A DNA stretch of 64,000 nucleotides from Batillaria attramentaria (taxonomy: Eukaryota; Mollusca; Gastropoda; Batillariidae): contig JACVVK020000057.1 of NCBI GenBank assembly GCA_018292915.2, forward strand, positions 117,001 through 181,000. The letters are read 5' to 3'. Below, piece by piece: positions 1-10,150 of this stretch. The notes under the pieces are model-generated. The model had not been told where the DNA came from, did not search any database, and saw nothing but the letters and a program-made list of their open reading frames with translations. Numbering within the stretch: position 1 is the stretch's first letter; each line of letters begins with the position of its first letter. The translations under genes were made by a program, and so were the position numbers.

Positions 1-308
1 TTCACGGACAGTTCACAAGATGGGTGCCCCTGCGTTATCTTTCGTGTCCACTGAAGTTCACGATACTTGAAACTGTCAAGTCTGCTCAGGAATGTTGAAT
101 GGTGAAACTTTCCAGGGTCCTTGGCCTTTTGAGAACGTTGACTCAAAGTAACTGATATAATAAACTAGGTCATGATGCTAGCTACCCTTGTCACAAGGTC
201 AGTGTTTTTGCTTGTTCTGGATGCTGAGATAAGCCAGATTTAGGTCAGTTTCTCATTTTTTTTTCCCTTGCCTCTTGTAGCGACCCTCTTGCCTCGATAA
301 ACACGCAC
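1..308. other. no gene recognised
   Basis: No coding region, repeat family or RNA gene that I can name. The stretch is of mixed composition with one short T tract near 257. Confidence 0.5.
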
Positions 309-396
309 GTTCATTAGATAATAATAATAATAATAATAATTGTATAGCCGCTTTATCCAATTTGATGAATCGGCTCAAAGCGCCGCGAACTGAACC
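309..396 (-). mobile_element. SINE-C fragment (tail end)
   Basis: An (AAT)n run is followed by the block containing 'cggctcaaagcgccgcgaac', which is the 3' part of the family I call SINE-C read on the minus strand. The tRNA-like head is missing. Confidence 0.6.
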
Positions 397-454
397 CAAA
401 TCTGCCAAAATCTATTTCACTCTGTGTCTCGGGTTTTCAATGCCCCACAACTGA

Positions 455-1126
455 ATCCCCAACAGGCTCTCTGCGTCAAAGAAAATGAATAAGATAAAAG
501 ATACGCGAAAAATGCCACCCAGCAGCAGTTTTAGGAATAACTCAGAACGGTTTTAACGGAACAGAAGTAAGCATGTATGGTGGTCAGCTGAACTGTTCGT
601 TTGGAAAATTTTTGCGTGACAAACATGGCGGAAAATGAAATCATGTCCATTTGCCAAATTTACGTGTTTCGTTAACACTTTCAGCCCTGCCATCGTATCA
701 CCTACGGCCCCGTAGACCTTAACAATAATATGCGTGTATGTGTCCGACTCTCATACGCTCTGCACAGTGGAAGATTCCCCAATAGGATGGATCCCCAACA
801 GGCTCTCTGCGTCAAAGAAAATGAATAAGATAAAAGATACGCGAAAAATGCCACCCAGCAGCAGTTTTAGGAATAACTCAGAACGGTTTTAACGGAACAG
901 AAGTAAGCATGTATGGTGGTCAGCTGAACTGTTCGTTTGGAAAATTTTTGCGTGACAAACATGGCGGAAAATGAAATCGTGTCCATTTGCCAAATTTACG
1001 TGTTTCGTTAACACTTTCAGCCCTGCCATCGTATCACCTACGGCCCCGTAGACCTTAACAATAATATGCGTGTATGTGTCCGACTCTCATACGCTCTGCA
1101 CAGTGGAAGATTCCCCAATAGGATGG
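455..1126 (+). repeat. tandem duplication, 2 x 336 bp
   Basis: The sequence from 455 restarts at 791 with unit length 336. The two copies are nearly identical; the one difference I noticed is gaaatcatg versus gaaatcgtg. Each copy holds a short open frame starting MAENE that soon stops. The near identity indicates a recent duplication or an assembly duplication. Confidence 0.9.
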
Positions 1127-1249
1127 ATCCAGTACTTCTTGAGAAATAGGGTTTTGTATGCAAGAGCCCAGCACACTTGAAAAACCCCCAGGCAGAGGAG
1201 CGTTATCGCTATTGAGATTCCTTCAAGGCTGAAAGGGTTATGTAAGAAG

Positions 1250-1577
1250 TGGGTGGTCTAGTGGTTAAGAGACTTGTCACCAATGCGAGAAGTCAAAGGT
1301 TCGAGTCCCACTCGCGCCAAAAAATTTTTCCTTCTCATATGTGGCACCGTTCTTTCCGGCCGATCGTCGGAGGTTCTCTCCGGGTACTCCGGCTTCTAAA
1401 TTCAGAAATTTAAATAGCTGAGCTGACCCTTTGAACCACGTGATTGTAATATGTTTATGTCCAGTGTGTGAGAGAATGCGTGTGATTCACTTGAGCGTGC
1501 GTGTTGGGTTCAGTTCGAGGCGCTTTGAGCCGATTCTTGAAATTGGGTAAAGCGCCTATACAATACTCATTATTATA
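1250..1577 (+). mobile_element. SINE-C, full-length copy
   Basis: The head resembles a tRNA promoter: 'ggtctagtggttaagagac' as box A and 'ggttcgagtccc' as box B. A conserved body follows (cttctc.tatgtggcacc, ctccgggtactccggcttc, atagctgagctgaccc). It ends in the 'gcgctttgagccgattc' block and an ATT-rich tail. At least seven other copies or fragments occur in the window. The family name is my label. Confidence 0.75.
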
Positions 1578-1914
1578 TACACATTTTTGATGGATGAAAG
1601 AAGGATAAGTCTTGTGTTTTTTTGTGGTGTGGTTGGAGCCCAACGACCATGCAGACGATAATCGACTGAAATCTATATGGCATAACCTACACGCCACTTT
1701 AGAGTCAGTTTGTGTTTTGATTTCGTTGTTTCAATAGTAATGGAAACACATTTATCAGTGAGACAGGCTGAATTGTTCGCGTTCAAAGGTACAGCTACTG
1801 TTTTTTTAATTTTTTCTATTTTGAGGCGTGGAAAGCAGGAATTTCATCGATGTACTGGGTTTTGTGTTTGCCACAAATGCTCAGCAGTACAATGGAGTCA
1901 GTGCACAAACAATT

Positions 1915-1918
1915 CACA

Positions 1919-1963
<45 letters not shown>

Positions 1964-1984
1964 TCTCTCTCTCTCTCTCTCTCT
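1915..1984. repeat. CA/GCAC then CT microsatellite
   Basis: Runs of (GCAC)n, (CA)n and (TC)n stand side by side. They keep several reading frames open by chance (repetitive His/Thr and Leu/Ser strings). Confidence 0.9.
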
Positions 1985-1989
1985 ATTTG

Positions 1990-2056
1990 CTTGCTTTTTC
2001 ATCGTTGCTCCGTCTTCTTTGATATCACCCGTATGTCGTGGAAAAGGACGTTAACC
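1990..2056 (+). mobile_element. SINE-A 3' fragment
   Basis: This holds the conserved SINE-A body 'cgttgctccgtcttctttga' and the 'ggaaaaggacgttaa' tail, followed by a C-rich run. The tRNA-like head is absent, replaced by the microsatellite. Confidence 0.6.
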
Positions 2057-2295
2057 CCCCCCCCCCCAACCCCCTCTCTCACTCACTCTCTTCCTCCCCG
2101 ACACATGGCAAACTATGACAGCCGGAACAATCTTGATGACAGCAGGTCAGTCACTGAATGGAAACAACATATTGAGCTGATGACCATCTTGTTACTCTGT
2201 GATGTGATGTCTGTGAAATGTACTTGGAAATGTACTGCAGACAACACTGTGGAAGGCAGCGTTCCTCTGAGAGTGATCACATTATCACCTGTCGC

Positions 2296-2462
2296 ACTGA
2301 GGGGAGCCGCGATAGCCGAACGGTATAGCGTTGGAATTCTATTGGTCGGGTCGTGAGTTCGATTCCCGCCTGAGAGCCCAGTTTTGGTGCTGGCTTTTCC
2401 CTCGTTGCCCCGTCTTTGATTTCACCCGTATGTGTCGAAAAAGGACGTTAAACCCCCAAAGA
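2296..2462 (+). mobile_element. SINE-A copy
   Basis: A tRNA-like head (box A 'gatagccgaacggtatagcg', box B 'gttcgattccc') is followed by the family body 'gttgccccgtctttgat' and 'aaaaggacgttaaac'. It ends in a C-rich tail. Confidence 0.75.
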
Positions 2463-3108
2463 CCCGTGCACCCCTGTGGCACAGAAAATTAAAACCTTTA
2501 GTCGCCGTTCACGCCAGGGGAGACAACTTTGTATTTCTCGACAATAGACTCCAGAGTGCAGTCCCTTTTCGGCGGGGCGTGAAAATGTGACTGCTTACAC
2601 CCAGCGCCATTTTTAAAAATGGCGAATTTTTTTTACAAAAGCAGAGACTTGTGTGTCATATGATTCGATTTGAAACGAAGTCTTGAATATCCGACCACTT
2701 TTCGTTTGGGCAAAATCTTTGCCAGCGGACAATTATTGTTGCGCTTTGATGGCACTGTTTACGTGGTACACTGATCCAACAGGATGTGAGTAAACGGCAA
2801 GGGGGTTGCACTCTGACAGGCCAAGGTGTTGCACTCTACAGGCAAGTATTATTGCACGGTGCAGACGATCACGTACCTGCCTTGTGGTGGAATAAGAGAC
2901 GATTACAAAAGCATACACACCCGTGCTCTAGGACTGAATGTAATAATAGATCTGTCCATTCAGACAGAGACATGTTATGTATTTCTCTGATTCAGAAACA
3001 CGCCTACTTTCACTCTGAAGACAGCCTGCCATCACTTGCGCCACTGAGGATCCCTCTGGGTTCAAAGCTGGTCAAGGATGACATAGTGACATTTGCTCAC
3101 ATCCACAG

Positions 3109-3111
<3 letters not shown>
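2463..3111. other. no gene recognised
   Basis: Open frames here are short and show no recognisable domain. I see no repeat family. Confidence 0.5.

Positions 3112-3190
<79 letters not shown>
3112..3190. repeat. (TG)n-(AG)n microsatellite
   Basis: About 30 TG units are followed directly by about ten AG units. Confidence 0.95.
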
Positions 3191-3192
<2 letters not shown>

Positions 3193-3763
3193 TGCACTTG
3201 GAAGCTGTTAACTTGAAAACAATGTCATCTCTTAGAGTGATTCCTGCTTGTCATGCGATTATGAGATAATGGCCCGTTTCATGACCCGAATGATTCTGCA
3301 GTTCTGTAACGTTTACCGTTTATTGGCTACTTACATTGATTGACAAGGAAAACATAAAAAATCATTACCACGAGGTGTGAGAGATCCACAGTTAAATATC
3401 GCCCGAATCTCGCGTCTGTGCTGGGTATAAGTTTACAACGCGGAAAAAAATGGAACCTCAGTTAGTGATTTCACGCCTTAAAGTTGTACAGCACACGCAC
3501 GGAAACTGATCGGCGGCAGCAAGACCCACGCATGCGCATTGACAACAGTTCCCATCCCCCGACCTGTAAACTTAGCAGCAGCGCGGGCCATCATTCCCCC
3601 AAGTACTAGCACCAGTAAGCTCGTGGCGTGTGTGATGTGCGTGATCAGTAACCGGGAGTTCCATGCCAGAACGTCCTATCTCTCGTCTATCGATCTGTAC
3701 AGATAGAACCTTCTGACAGGGAACCCTCGAGCAGAACCGGCCGGTAAGCTCCCCGTGCTGACG
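3191..3763. other. 3' flank of the kinase gene
   Basis: On the minus strand this is downstream of the kinase stop codon. A possible polyadenylation signal AATAAA lies at 3319-3324 (minus strand), about 440 bases past the stop. Nothing else is recognised. Confidence 0.4.
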
Positions 3764-5324
3764 TCAGAAGTTCTTGAACAGGTCGGCGTAAACGTCGTCT
3801 GAGGACGCCTTGATGGCTTCGTCCTCAAACTCGTCAAAGTTGCTGGAGTCCCCAGCGTCCTGCACGACTGGCATGAATGGCGGCTTGTAACGGTCCTTCC
3901 AGGCGTCCACCCAGTTGATCTTGCCGAACCACTCGTGGTTTTTGATGTCACACACGCCGTTCCGCAGGTTTCCGTAGCGCTTTGTCAGGTCGATCTGCAG
4001 CAGGTTGTGAATCAGGTCTCTCAGCTCCAGGCTGAAGTGGGACGGATAGTGCACCTGCACATAGAAGTGACGGTAGCAGGCCAGTGGCACTTCAGAAAAT
4101 CACGTCATCACGCACGCAGTTGTTCTAACAGACATAAATCCTAACACTAACCATGCCGATCCCAGCCTTGCACGTTTTACCACCTACGGAATTTGAAAAC
4201 ACTGGTGTTTTATGCACACAGATTAATTTAGTCAACAAATACATCATGGCCCTCGTGAAAACTGTTGCTCTTGAAACGTTCTAATGTATATTAAATTTTG
4301 TGATGCTAGAGGGAGTGGGTGGGTGTTTAGGGAGTGTAACGTCCTTTTCCACCACGTCTGGGTGATATCAAAGACTGGGCAACGAGAAAAAGGCCAGAAC
4401 AAATATGTGATGCTAGAAGTGGCTGACACAGGTCTAATGTGTACTGGGGATGGTGGCGAGGGAGGGTATTCTGGGCACTCTTCGTGTCCGTAAGGAAGTG
4501 ATGTTGTTTTGTTTTGCTTTTCTTACCTTGCCGCTCAAGATCCTCTCGTAGATCTTGATAGTCTCTTTGGCATAGAAGGGCGAATACCCGGCGGCCATTT
4601 CGTACAGCAGAATTCCCAGAGACCACCAGTCGACAACCTTGTTATACCCCTTGCTGAGAATGATTTCTGGGGCGACATACTCGGGGGTTCCACACAGTGT
4701 GTATGTACGTGTCTTCACCAGCTTTGCAAAGCCAAAGTCTGTAACCCTGCAATTTCCCCTACGATCTATAAGCAGGTTTTCAGGTTTGATGTCTCTGTGA
4801 ACAATGTCAAGGTTCTGTAAATATTCAAAAGACAACACTATTTGAGCGGCGTAAAATCGGGCATGTGGCTCACTAAAACGTCCCATCTTTCGTAAGTGTG
4901 TGAACATGTCTCCACCTGTGATGAACTCCAAAACCATGTACAAGTTGGCAAAGTCTTTGAAAGAGAAAATGATACTGACAAGATACGGAAATCTAACTGC
5001 TTGAAGGATTTTCTTCTCGTTCAGCGTGTGTTCAACTTGTTTTGCTTTCACAATATCGGCTTTGTTTAGAACCTTCATGGCATAAAACTCCCTTCTCGTG
5101 CGTTTTTTCATCACTAACAGCACCGTGCCATAGGAACCCTTCCCCAGTGTTTTGACTCTCACGAATTCATCCAGTTTTGAGTTGTTAATAGGTGGCTCCT
5201 CCAGTCTCTTCTCGAAGTCCTTTTTGGACTTGGCGAGGAATTCCTTCCAAACGTCTGCCGATGCCTGATTATTGAAAGGTGCTGACGGTGACTGTGGCGG
5301 TCCGGGTAGCGCGGGGCTGGACAT
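3764..5324 (-). CDS. cAMP-dependent protein kinase catalytic subunit-like
   Basis: A Ser/Thr kinase of the PKA-C family, expected to phosphorylate Arg-rich sites when cAMP releases the regulatory subunit. There are two coding exons: 5324-4527 (266 codons, donor gtaaga) and 4054-3764 (96 codons plus stop), giving 362 residues against about 350 for vertebrate PKA-C. Visible features: an A-helix around residues 26-45; glycine loop GKGSYG (61-66); Lys84; Glu103; HRD with Asp178; DFG with Asp196; activation-loop Thr209 in [11 protein letters not shown]; substrate-binding Glu182 and Glu242; a C-terminal tail with Ser350 and a final FKNF. The start lacks the MGN myristoylation signal of the major PKA-C form. 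In standard PKA numbering (offset 12), Trp196 is Tyr, Leu205 is Val and Tyr330 is Phe; the first two are at the regulatory-subunit contact. The first 266 codons have no intron, unlike usual multi-exon PKA genes, so a retrocopy is possible. PRKX-like kinases are the alternative; the A-helix and SGKV region favour PKA. Confidence 0.9.
4317..4410 (-). mobile_element. SINE-A fragment in kinase intron
   Basis: The reverse complement of the SINE-A 3' half is present: ACCC-rich tail, 'gttacactccc', 'acgtccttttccaccacgt' and 'gatatcaaagactgggcaac'. It lies inside the single kinase intron (4055-4526). Confidence 0.65.
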
Positions 5325-5466
5325 ATCTTCTCCCCAGAACCTGACACCAGGAGAATATTACCGTCAAAACCATTCCAGGCACGGAGATAAACCATCATTG
5401 GCGAGCGGACTCTCTAACCATCTTGGGACAGGAACACCAATTCGCTACGTAATTGTTACAAACTCG

Positions 5467-5490
5467 TGACGTCAAGGAGTCATGACGTCA
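5467..5490. promoter_or_regulatory. two palindromic CRE sites (TGACGTCA)
   Basis: Perfect TGACGTCA octamers lie at 5467-5474 and 5483-5490, start to start 16 bases. They are about 140-165 bases upstream of the kinase ATG, which is on the minus strand. TGACGTCA is the consensus full cAMP-response element bound by CREB/ATF dimers. A role in regulating the adjacent kinase is inferred from position only. Confidence 0.55.
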
Positions 5491-5539
5491 TTGTACTGCA
5501 AGAATGATGTGGCATGCGCTCTTGTTCTCTCTGTCCGGG

Positions 5540-5730
5540 TGAGCCGCCGCAGCCGAGCGGCAGAGTGCTGGACGTTCAATGCTCGGGTCGGGAGTTCGAG
5601 TCCAGGTTGGGGCCAAATATTTGTATTTGTGCTTGCCCTTTTCTCGTTGCCCCGTCTTTGATATCACCCTTACAATGGGGGGGGGGGGGGGGGGGTGGGG
5701 GGGGCGTTAAACGCTCGAACACCCACCCAC
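5540..5730 (+). mobile_element. SINE-A copy
   Basis: Head with 'agccgagcggcagagtgctg' and box B 'gagttcgagtcc', then 'gttgccccgtctttgatatc'. It is interrupted by a G tract (5681-5706) before 'cgttaaac' and the ACCC tail. Confidence 0.75.
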
Positions 5731-5734
5731 CCAC

Positions 5735-5736
<2 letters not shown>

Positions 5737-5808
<72 letters not shown>

Positions 5809-5822
5809 TCTCTCTCTCTCTC
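5737..5822. repeat. (GT)n-(CT)n microsatellite
   Basis: A long GT run passes directly into CT. It follows the ACCC tail of the preceding SINE. Confidence 0.95.
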
Positions 5823-6145
5823 GTGTTATGGACTCTGATTGAGTAACAAAGAATGAGTATGTACATTGTAACTATAAGAAAGTCCTAAGGGTAATGGTTG
5901 TCTTAACTGGCGTATACTACCACTAAGTTATAAACACTGTTTTGTTGTTGTTGTTGTTGTTGTTTTAACTATGTGTTGATATTGAACAGCGACGGTTGGA
6001 CTGTCAAGTATGTTTCAGCTTAGCCTGCTCTGGTGGCTGCACGTGTGCGCCTTCACGGAAGTGCGTGTTCAGTTATGGGCTCTGAGCCTGCTGAAATAAA
6101 AGATTGTCATTGTCATTGTCTCTCTCTCTCTCTCTCTCTCTCACG
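5823..6145. repeat. (TTG)n and a LINE-like 3' tail with (ATTGTC)n
   Basis: There is a (TTG)n run at 5943-5963. Around 6075-6120 'aataaaagattgtcattgtc' passes into short ATTGTC repeats and then (TC)n. This is how the 3' ends of several LINE families look. The family is not identified. Confidence 0.35.
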
Positions 6146-6364
6146 CCCGTGCTTCACACGAGAGACAATCAGAAAAAATGAACAGAAATGATTCGACCTT
6201 TCTACAGTGCTGGTCAGAGAAAACAAAGCCTCGGCAAAATGCGAATATAAGACATGCACAATACGCAAGCTATTTACTTTTGTTCCTCGGAAAGAAATTT
6301 GGTTTGTAAACCTACTTCATATTATCAGATAATGGAAACTTCAGATTGCGACCTTACAGATTCC

Positions 6365-6365
6365 G

Positions 6366-6440
<75 letters not shown>

Positions 6441-6470
6441 GCGCACGCACGCACGCACGCACGCACACTA
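6365..6470. repeat. (AC)n/(GCAC)n microsatellite
   Basis: A CG-rich edge (cgcgcgcg) leads into a long AC run and then GCAC units. Together with the next array it frames about 70 bases of unique sequence. Confidence 0.95.
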
Positions 6471-6540
6471 TTCGTAGATCAATCAATCACTTTATTATCT
6501 GTAGGTGGGAAATTTCAGGAGCAGTGGCAACTGAAAATAG

Positions 6541-6542
6541 CG

Positions 6543-6601
<59 letters not shown>

Positions 6602-6735
6602 TGAACAAGGTTAGACCCAAACCGGCCCCCCGTTTCTTTGTCTGTGTGTTTCTCCATTTGTTTGTTTGTCTGTCTGTCTGTCTGTCTGTTTGTTTGTATG
6701 TCTGCCTGCCTGCCTGTCTGTCTGTTTGTCCGTCT
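6541..6735. repeat. (AC)n and (TGTC)n microsatellites
   Basis: A CG-to-AC run at 6541-6599 has the same cgcgcgcgcac edge as the preceding array. A TGTC/TGTT/TGCC-type tetranucleotide run follows at about 6652-6735. Confidence 0.9.
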
Positions 6736-6936
6736 GTCTTACAGTCTTGCCGTTCTGCATGGTCTGCAAGACCGACAAAATCAGCCCAAAAATATGCCAG
6801 TATGTAAGGGCGAGTGGCGGTATGAATACTCACAATGAACGCTAAATAAATGTGGTCATTTCGGATGTAGCGACAATAAGCGCCACCTGCAGTGTCCAGT
6901 CAGTCATCTCATAGAAACCTGATGACACAGGGTGGG

Positions 6937-6995
6937 TGGGTGGGTGTTTAGGAGTTTAACGTCCTTTTCCACCACGTAAGGGTGGATATCAAAGA
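6937..6995 (-). mobile_element. SINE-A 3' fragment
   Basis: 'gtttaggagtttaacgtcc' and 'ttttccaccacgtaagggtg' are present as the reverse complement of the SINE-A end. Confidence 0.6.
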
Positions 6996-7293
6996 CCCTG
7001 ACTGATGACACAGAAGAAAAACTGTGACGATCATGAGAATCACAGTTTCACACACATTGTAGATATCACTGACTCGACGTTTTTCCCCCAAACACTTGTT
7101 GCACACTACAGATAACGTGATTCTCTGCCCCCCCCCCCCCTACCCCCTCCCCTCCAAACATTCTGCACAATGTAGATAACGTACATAGTTTCGATGGTGA
7201 GAAGTTTTGTCCATGACATCTCTAACATCACGTCTTGCTCTCTTTTGCCGTTCTGCACGGCCTACAAGGCCGACAAAATCAGCCCAAGAATTT

Positions 7294-7544
7294 GTGACCC
7301 GTTCTCACAAAAGGGACCATAAGTCGAAACTTATCAATTGTGAGATATCTATGTCACTGCAATCTACTGGTTATGCAGTTTAATTCAATATAAGAATGAA
7401 AGCTGTACTACTGAAACTGACAGAGATATCAGCAGTTGAAGTTGGCTACTCACAAGGCGGCCATACTGACCCCCGGCACTCTTTTCGTCTGTAGCGGCGT
7501 TCGGCCTAGCGCGACTTACGGTCCCTTTTGCGAGAACGGGTCAC
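7294..7544. mobile_element. short TIR element (MITE-like), about 250 bp
   Basis: The left end 'gtgacccgttctcacaaaag' continues as ggaccataagtcg. The right end is its reverse complement with a few mismatches, giving inverted repeats of about 33 bases. There is no coding capacity. The superfamily cannot be fixed, as no clear target-site duplication is seen. Confidence 0.7.
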
Positions 7545-7773
7545 ATATGCCACAATTTAAAGTGATCACCAAACACAGTTTGCCCGAGGACGAATTCTCC
7601 AGCCTGTGTTCCAGCGATGGCCGCAAGCCTTCTCTCCACGTCACGTGACCTCCTCGCAGTCGTTTATTCACCGCAACAGCATAGAATCTCCCGACACGCG
7701 AGCACACTCATGTCTTTTACATGATCGACAAAACGTATGACAAACGTCGTTCTGCAACCAGAGGTACGTCATG

Positions 7774-7956
7774 TCACGTGACAGGTCCACACCCACTTTC
7801 TCGTCGAACGCAGGTCCACAAACAATCTTCGCATATTTGACCTCCGCCTTTGACGCGGAGATAATGTGTTTTGTTGACTGATTTACAACAGATGCACATC
7901 TTCTGAGCTTGAGCGGGTGGTCTTAGGTATTCGTAATACGAAATGATCGCTCCCAT
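7774..7956 (-). CDS. tentative small ORF, CxxC-x17-CxxC, possible N-myristoylation
   Basis: A 60-residue open frame. It starts MGAIIS, which fits the MGxxxS pattern for N-myristoylation. A putative zinc-binding pair follows: CICC, 17 residues, then CEDC near the C terminus. A longer in-frame extension upstream is low-complexity Val/Cys/Ser and is probably not coding. I do not recognise a family. It lies between a TIR element and a SINE-B copy, with no obvious partner gene. It could be a real micro-protein, a first exon, or chance; the regular cysteine spacing is the only argument for it. Confidence 0.25.
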   Translation of the reverse strand: MGAIISYYEYLRPPAQAQKMCICCKSVNKTHYLRVKGGGQICEDCLWTCVRRESGCGPVT

Positions 7957-8103
7957 GGTGTCAGACACACACACTGAAACACACAATGTGTATTGCCGTT
8001 ATATGAAACTTAAAATACATCCTGGCCGTTTAGACATTTCATGATAATAACACCTTCGATGAAAAAGTAAATAATAATAATAATAAGAATAATTGAGTAC
8101 CAC

Positions 8104-8545
8104 CGGCCCCCGTACTATAGTGGTTAGCACTTCGGACCATGGACCGGGAGACCCGGGTTCGAGTCCCAGCCGAGGCAAGCAGGATTTTTCTTACCTAGGT
8201 CGGCTCCTACCCAGAGCGGGTGTGCTATGGACCCACTGGGGAGGCTTTTGCCACACCCACTTCACGGGTGCGACTTTGGGGGTGCTTCCCTTGGTGTGAC
8301 ACGTAGTGCCGTAGTTCCCGGGCCTGGTTAATGCCGGGATATTTATGACAGGAAGCGTGGAATGCGGCCCTGTCCCGCAGTCCCAAACCACACGGACCTC
8401 CATAGCATCATCTTACCATCATCCTCATCTCCATCATCATGCATAATAAAAAGCTTCCGAGCCCTCCGTGGATTCCACCCATTACCAGGGAGAAATACCA
8501 CTGGAGCCGGCAAAGAGTTGTGGCAGCAAAAAAAAAAAAATGATA
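8104..8545 (+). mobile_element. SINE-B copy with A tail
   Basis: The tRNA-like head has 'tagtggttagcacttcggac' and box B 'gggttcgagtccc'. A long body follows (cctaggtcggctcctaccc, ttcacgggtgcgactttggg, taatgccgggatatttatga, gtggattccaccca). It ends in an A tract. Other copies are at 37322, 44740, 52185 and 56535, with a fragment at 23745. Confidence 0.8.
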
Positions 8546-8555
8546 ATAATAAAAA

Positions 8556-8640
8556 ATAATAATAATGATAATATAACTGAGTGCCGTCTAGGCGCTTAAC
8601 CCAATTTCTTTAACTGGCTCAAAGCGCCGCGGAGGGAGGC
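8556..8640 (-). mobile_element. SINE-C tail fragment
   Basis: AAT-rich sequence is followed by a degraded 'ggctcaaagcgccgcg' block, the end signature of SINE-C on the minus strand. Confidence 0.45.
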
Positions 8641-9567
8641 TGAAAAAACAGCAGCCAGAGATCGCCCAGGAAGTTAAGGATAACTGTCGAAGCCCTATAC
8701 TCCACAAGGAGTAAAGCGGACTGAGTGGTAGTACATTGTAGTGACTGGATTCGCTCCAGTGAGAACAGAATCTGATCTGGACATAACACGTACTGTTTGT
8801 AACATTAGACAGATGTATTGAAGGCTGCGAACAGCTTTAAACTTTACTTAGCTACCAGAAATATTTGTGTAAACACACCACCTTATCCTTAATCGTTACT
8901 CGTTACTTTTCTTTGCTCTATCCTAACATTTTTTTTCCTTGTGGTCGTGGAGTTTTCTAATCAGGTTATCGTCTAAACTTTCCCATGAGATTCTTGATTT
9001 TTTTCTTGAATGGATACTACATTTTCCGAGACTAGTATCATATTTTATGACGTTTCCTTGTAATCCTCCCACAGGAAAACTTACAGCTGAATTAATATCA
9101 AATTATTTTTGAGCTGGACATTTTAAGTTGGTCCCTGGAGACAATTTCAGCTGACCCCTGTTTCGCTAAAAGTGAAAAAACCCAAATAAACAATAACATA
9201 CATGTGGTATTTTTTTATATTCTCTTATTCTCTACATCAAAATGTCGCTATTTTGCCCTTATATCAGGGATTTCTAAGTTGGTGATCATCTGATTCTTTA
9301 TAGGAATTTCTGGATATATTTCTTGTATTAATATTTTATACTCCATTTTCATGTCCTAATATCAAATTATATTAGACGCAATTCCCTGTAACTCGTACGC
9401 AGGCTGCAAGTTGATTTTAACATTAACAAATAAAGTCTGAAACCGGATATTACAATCCCATGGGAAAATTACTGTGTACCAAATGTTAAGCGCTTTTTAG
9501 CGCACGGGAATCTACGTAAGCCAGTTTTTTGTGAATAACCAAATATACATTTTTTTTTTAAAAGTAA

Positions 9568-9570
<3 letters not shown>
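8641..9570. other. AT-rich, no gene recognised
   Basis: No open frame with recognisable content and no repeat family that I can name. Confidence 0.5.
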
Positions 9571-9657
<87 letters not shown>

Positions 9658-9672
9658 CTGTGCGTGCGTGCG
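9571..9672. repeat. long (GT)n microsatellite
   Basis: Roughly 40 uninterrupted GT units, then GCGT units. It produces apparent open frames of pure Cys-Val or Thr-His on both strands. Confidence 0.95.
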
Positions 9673-9828
9673 TGAAAACTTTGTTTCTTGTGACAAGGAA
9701 AGCAGGAGTTTTAACAGCGGAATCAGTTTCTGTCAGCCACACACGTCCGGGGTTGCGACAGAACGAGGTGTACTGGCAGGCTCAAACTCTAAGGACTCTG
9801 TTTTCAGCCTCGGTCTCCACCGCCCGTC

Positions 9829-10105
9829 TTTGATAAGATAAGATAAGATAAGATAGATAAGATAAGATAAGATAGATTTATTGCTTCTTAGTTACAATTA
9901 AGAAGAATTTGGTTTGCTCCTCTTGATAATAAAACACAATTGAAATACACAAACATACCATAGAAATACATATACACATTCACACACTCAGTCATTGGCT
10001 AAAACACAATATTATTTAAGGGAATAAGCACTGGCATTGCCTCACATTAAACTATGTTAAACAAGCACTAAGAATAACAGTTAAAAAGGAGGGGCAGGCC
10101 TAATC
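9829..10105. repeat. (GATAA)n plus possible LINE 3' end
   Basis: Imperfect GATAA pentamers run from 9829 to 9878. AT-rich sequence beginning 'gatttattgcttcttag' follows. The arrangement resembles the reverse complement of a LINE tail, but I cannot name a family. Confidence 0.4.
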
Positions 10106-10150
10106 ACCCTATGTGGTGGAAAAGGACGTTAAACCCCCAAACACGGACCC
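10106..10150 (+). mobile_element. SINE-A 3' fragment
   Basis: 'tatgtggtggaaaaggacgt' followed by 'taaacccccaaacac' is the end of SINE-A. Confidence 0.6.

Noticed and set aside
5514..5866. Open frames of Cys-Val or Thr-His repeats (also at 1850, 6254, 9469, 9531, 13713, 38758, 50304, 56942)
   Set aside because: They are translations of CA/GT microsatellites.
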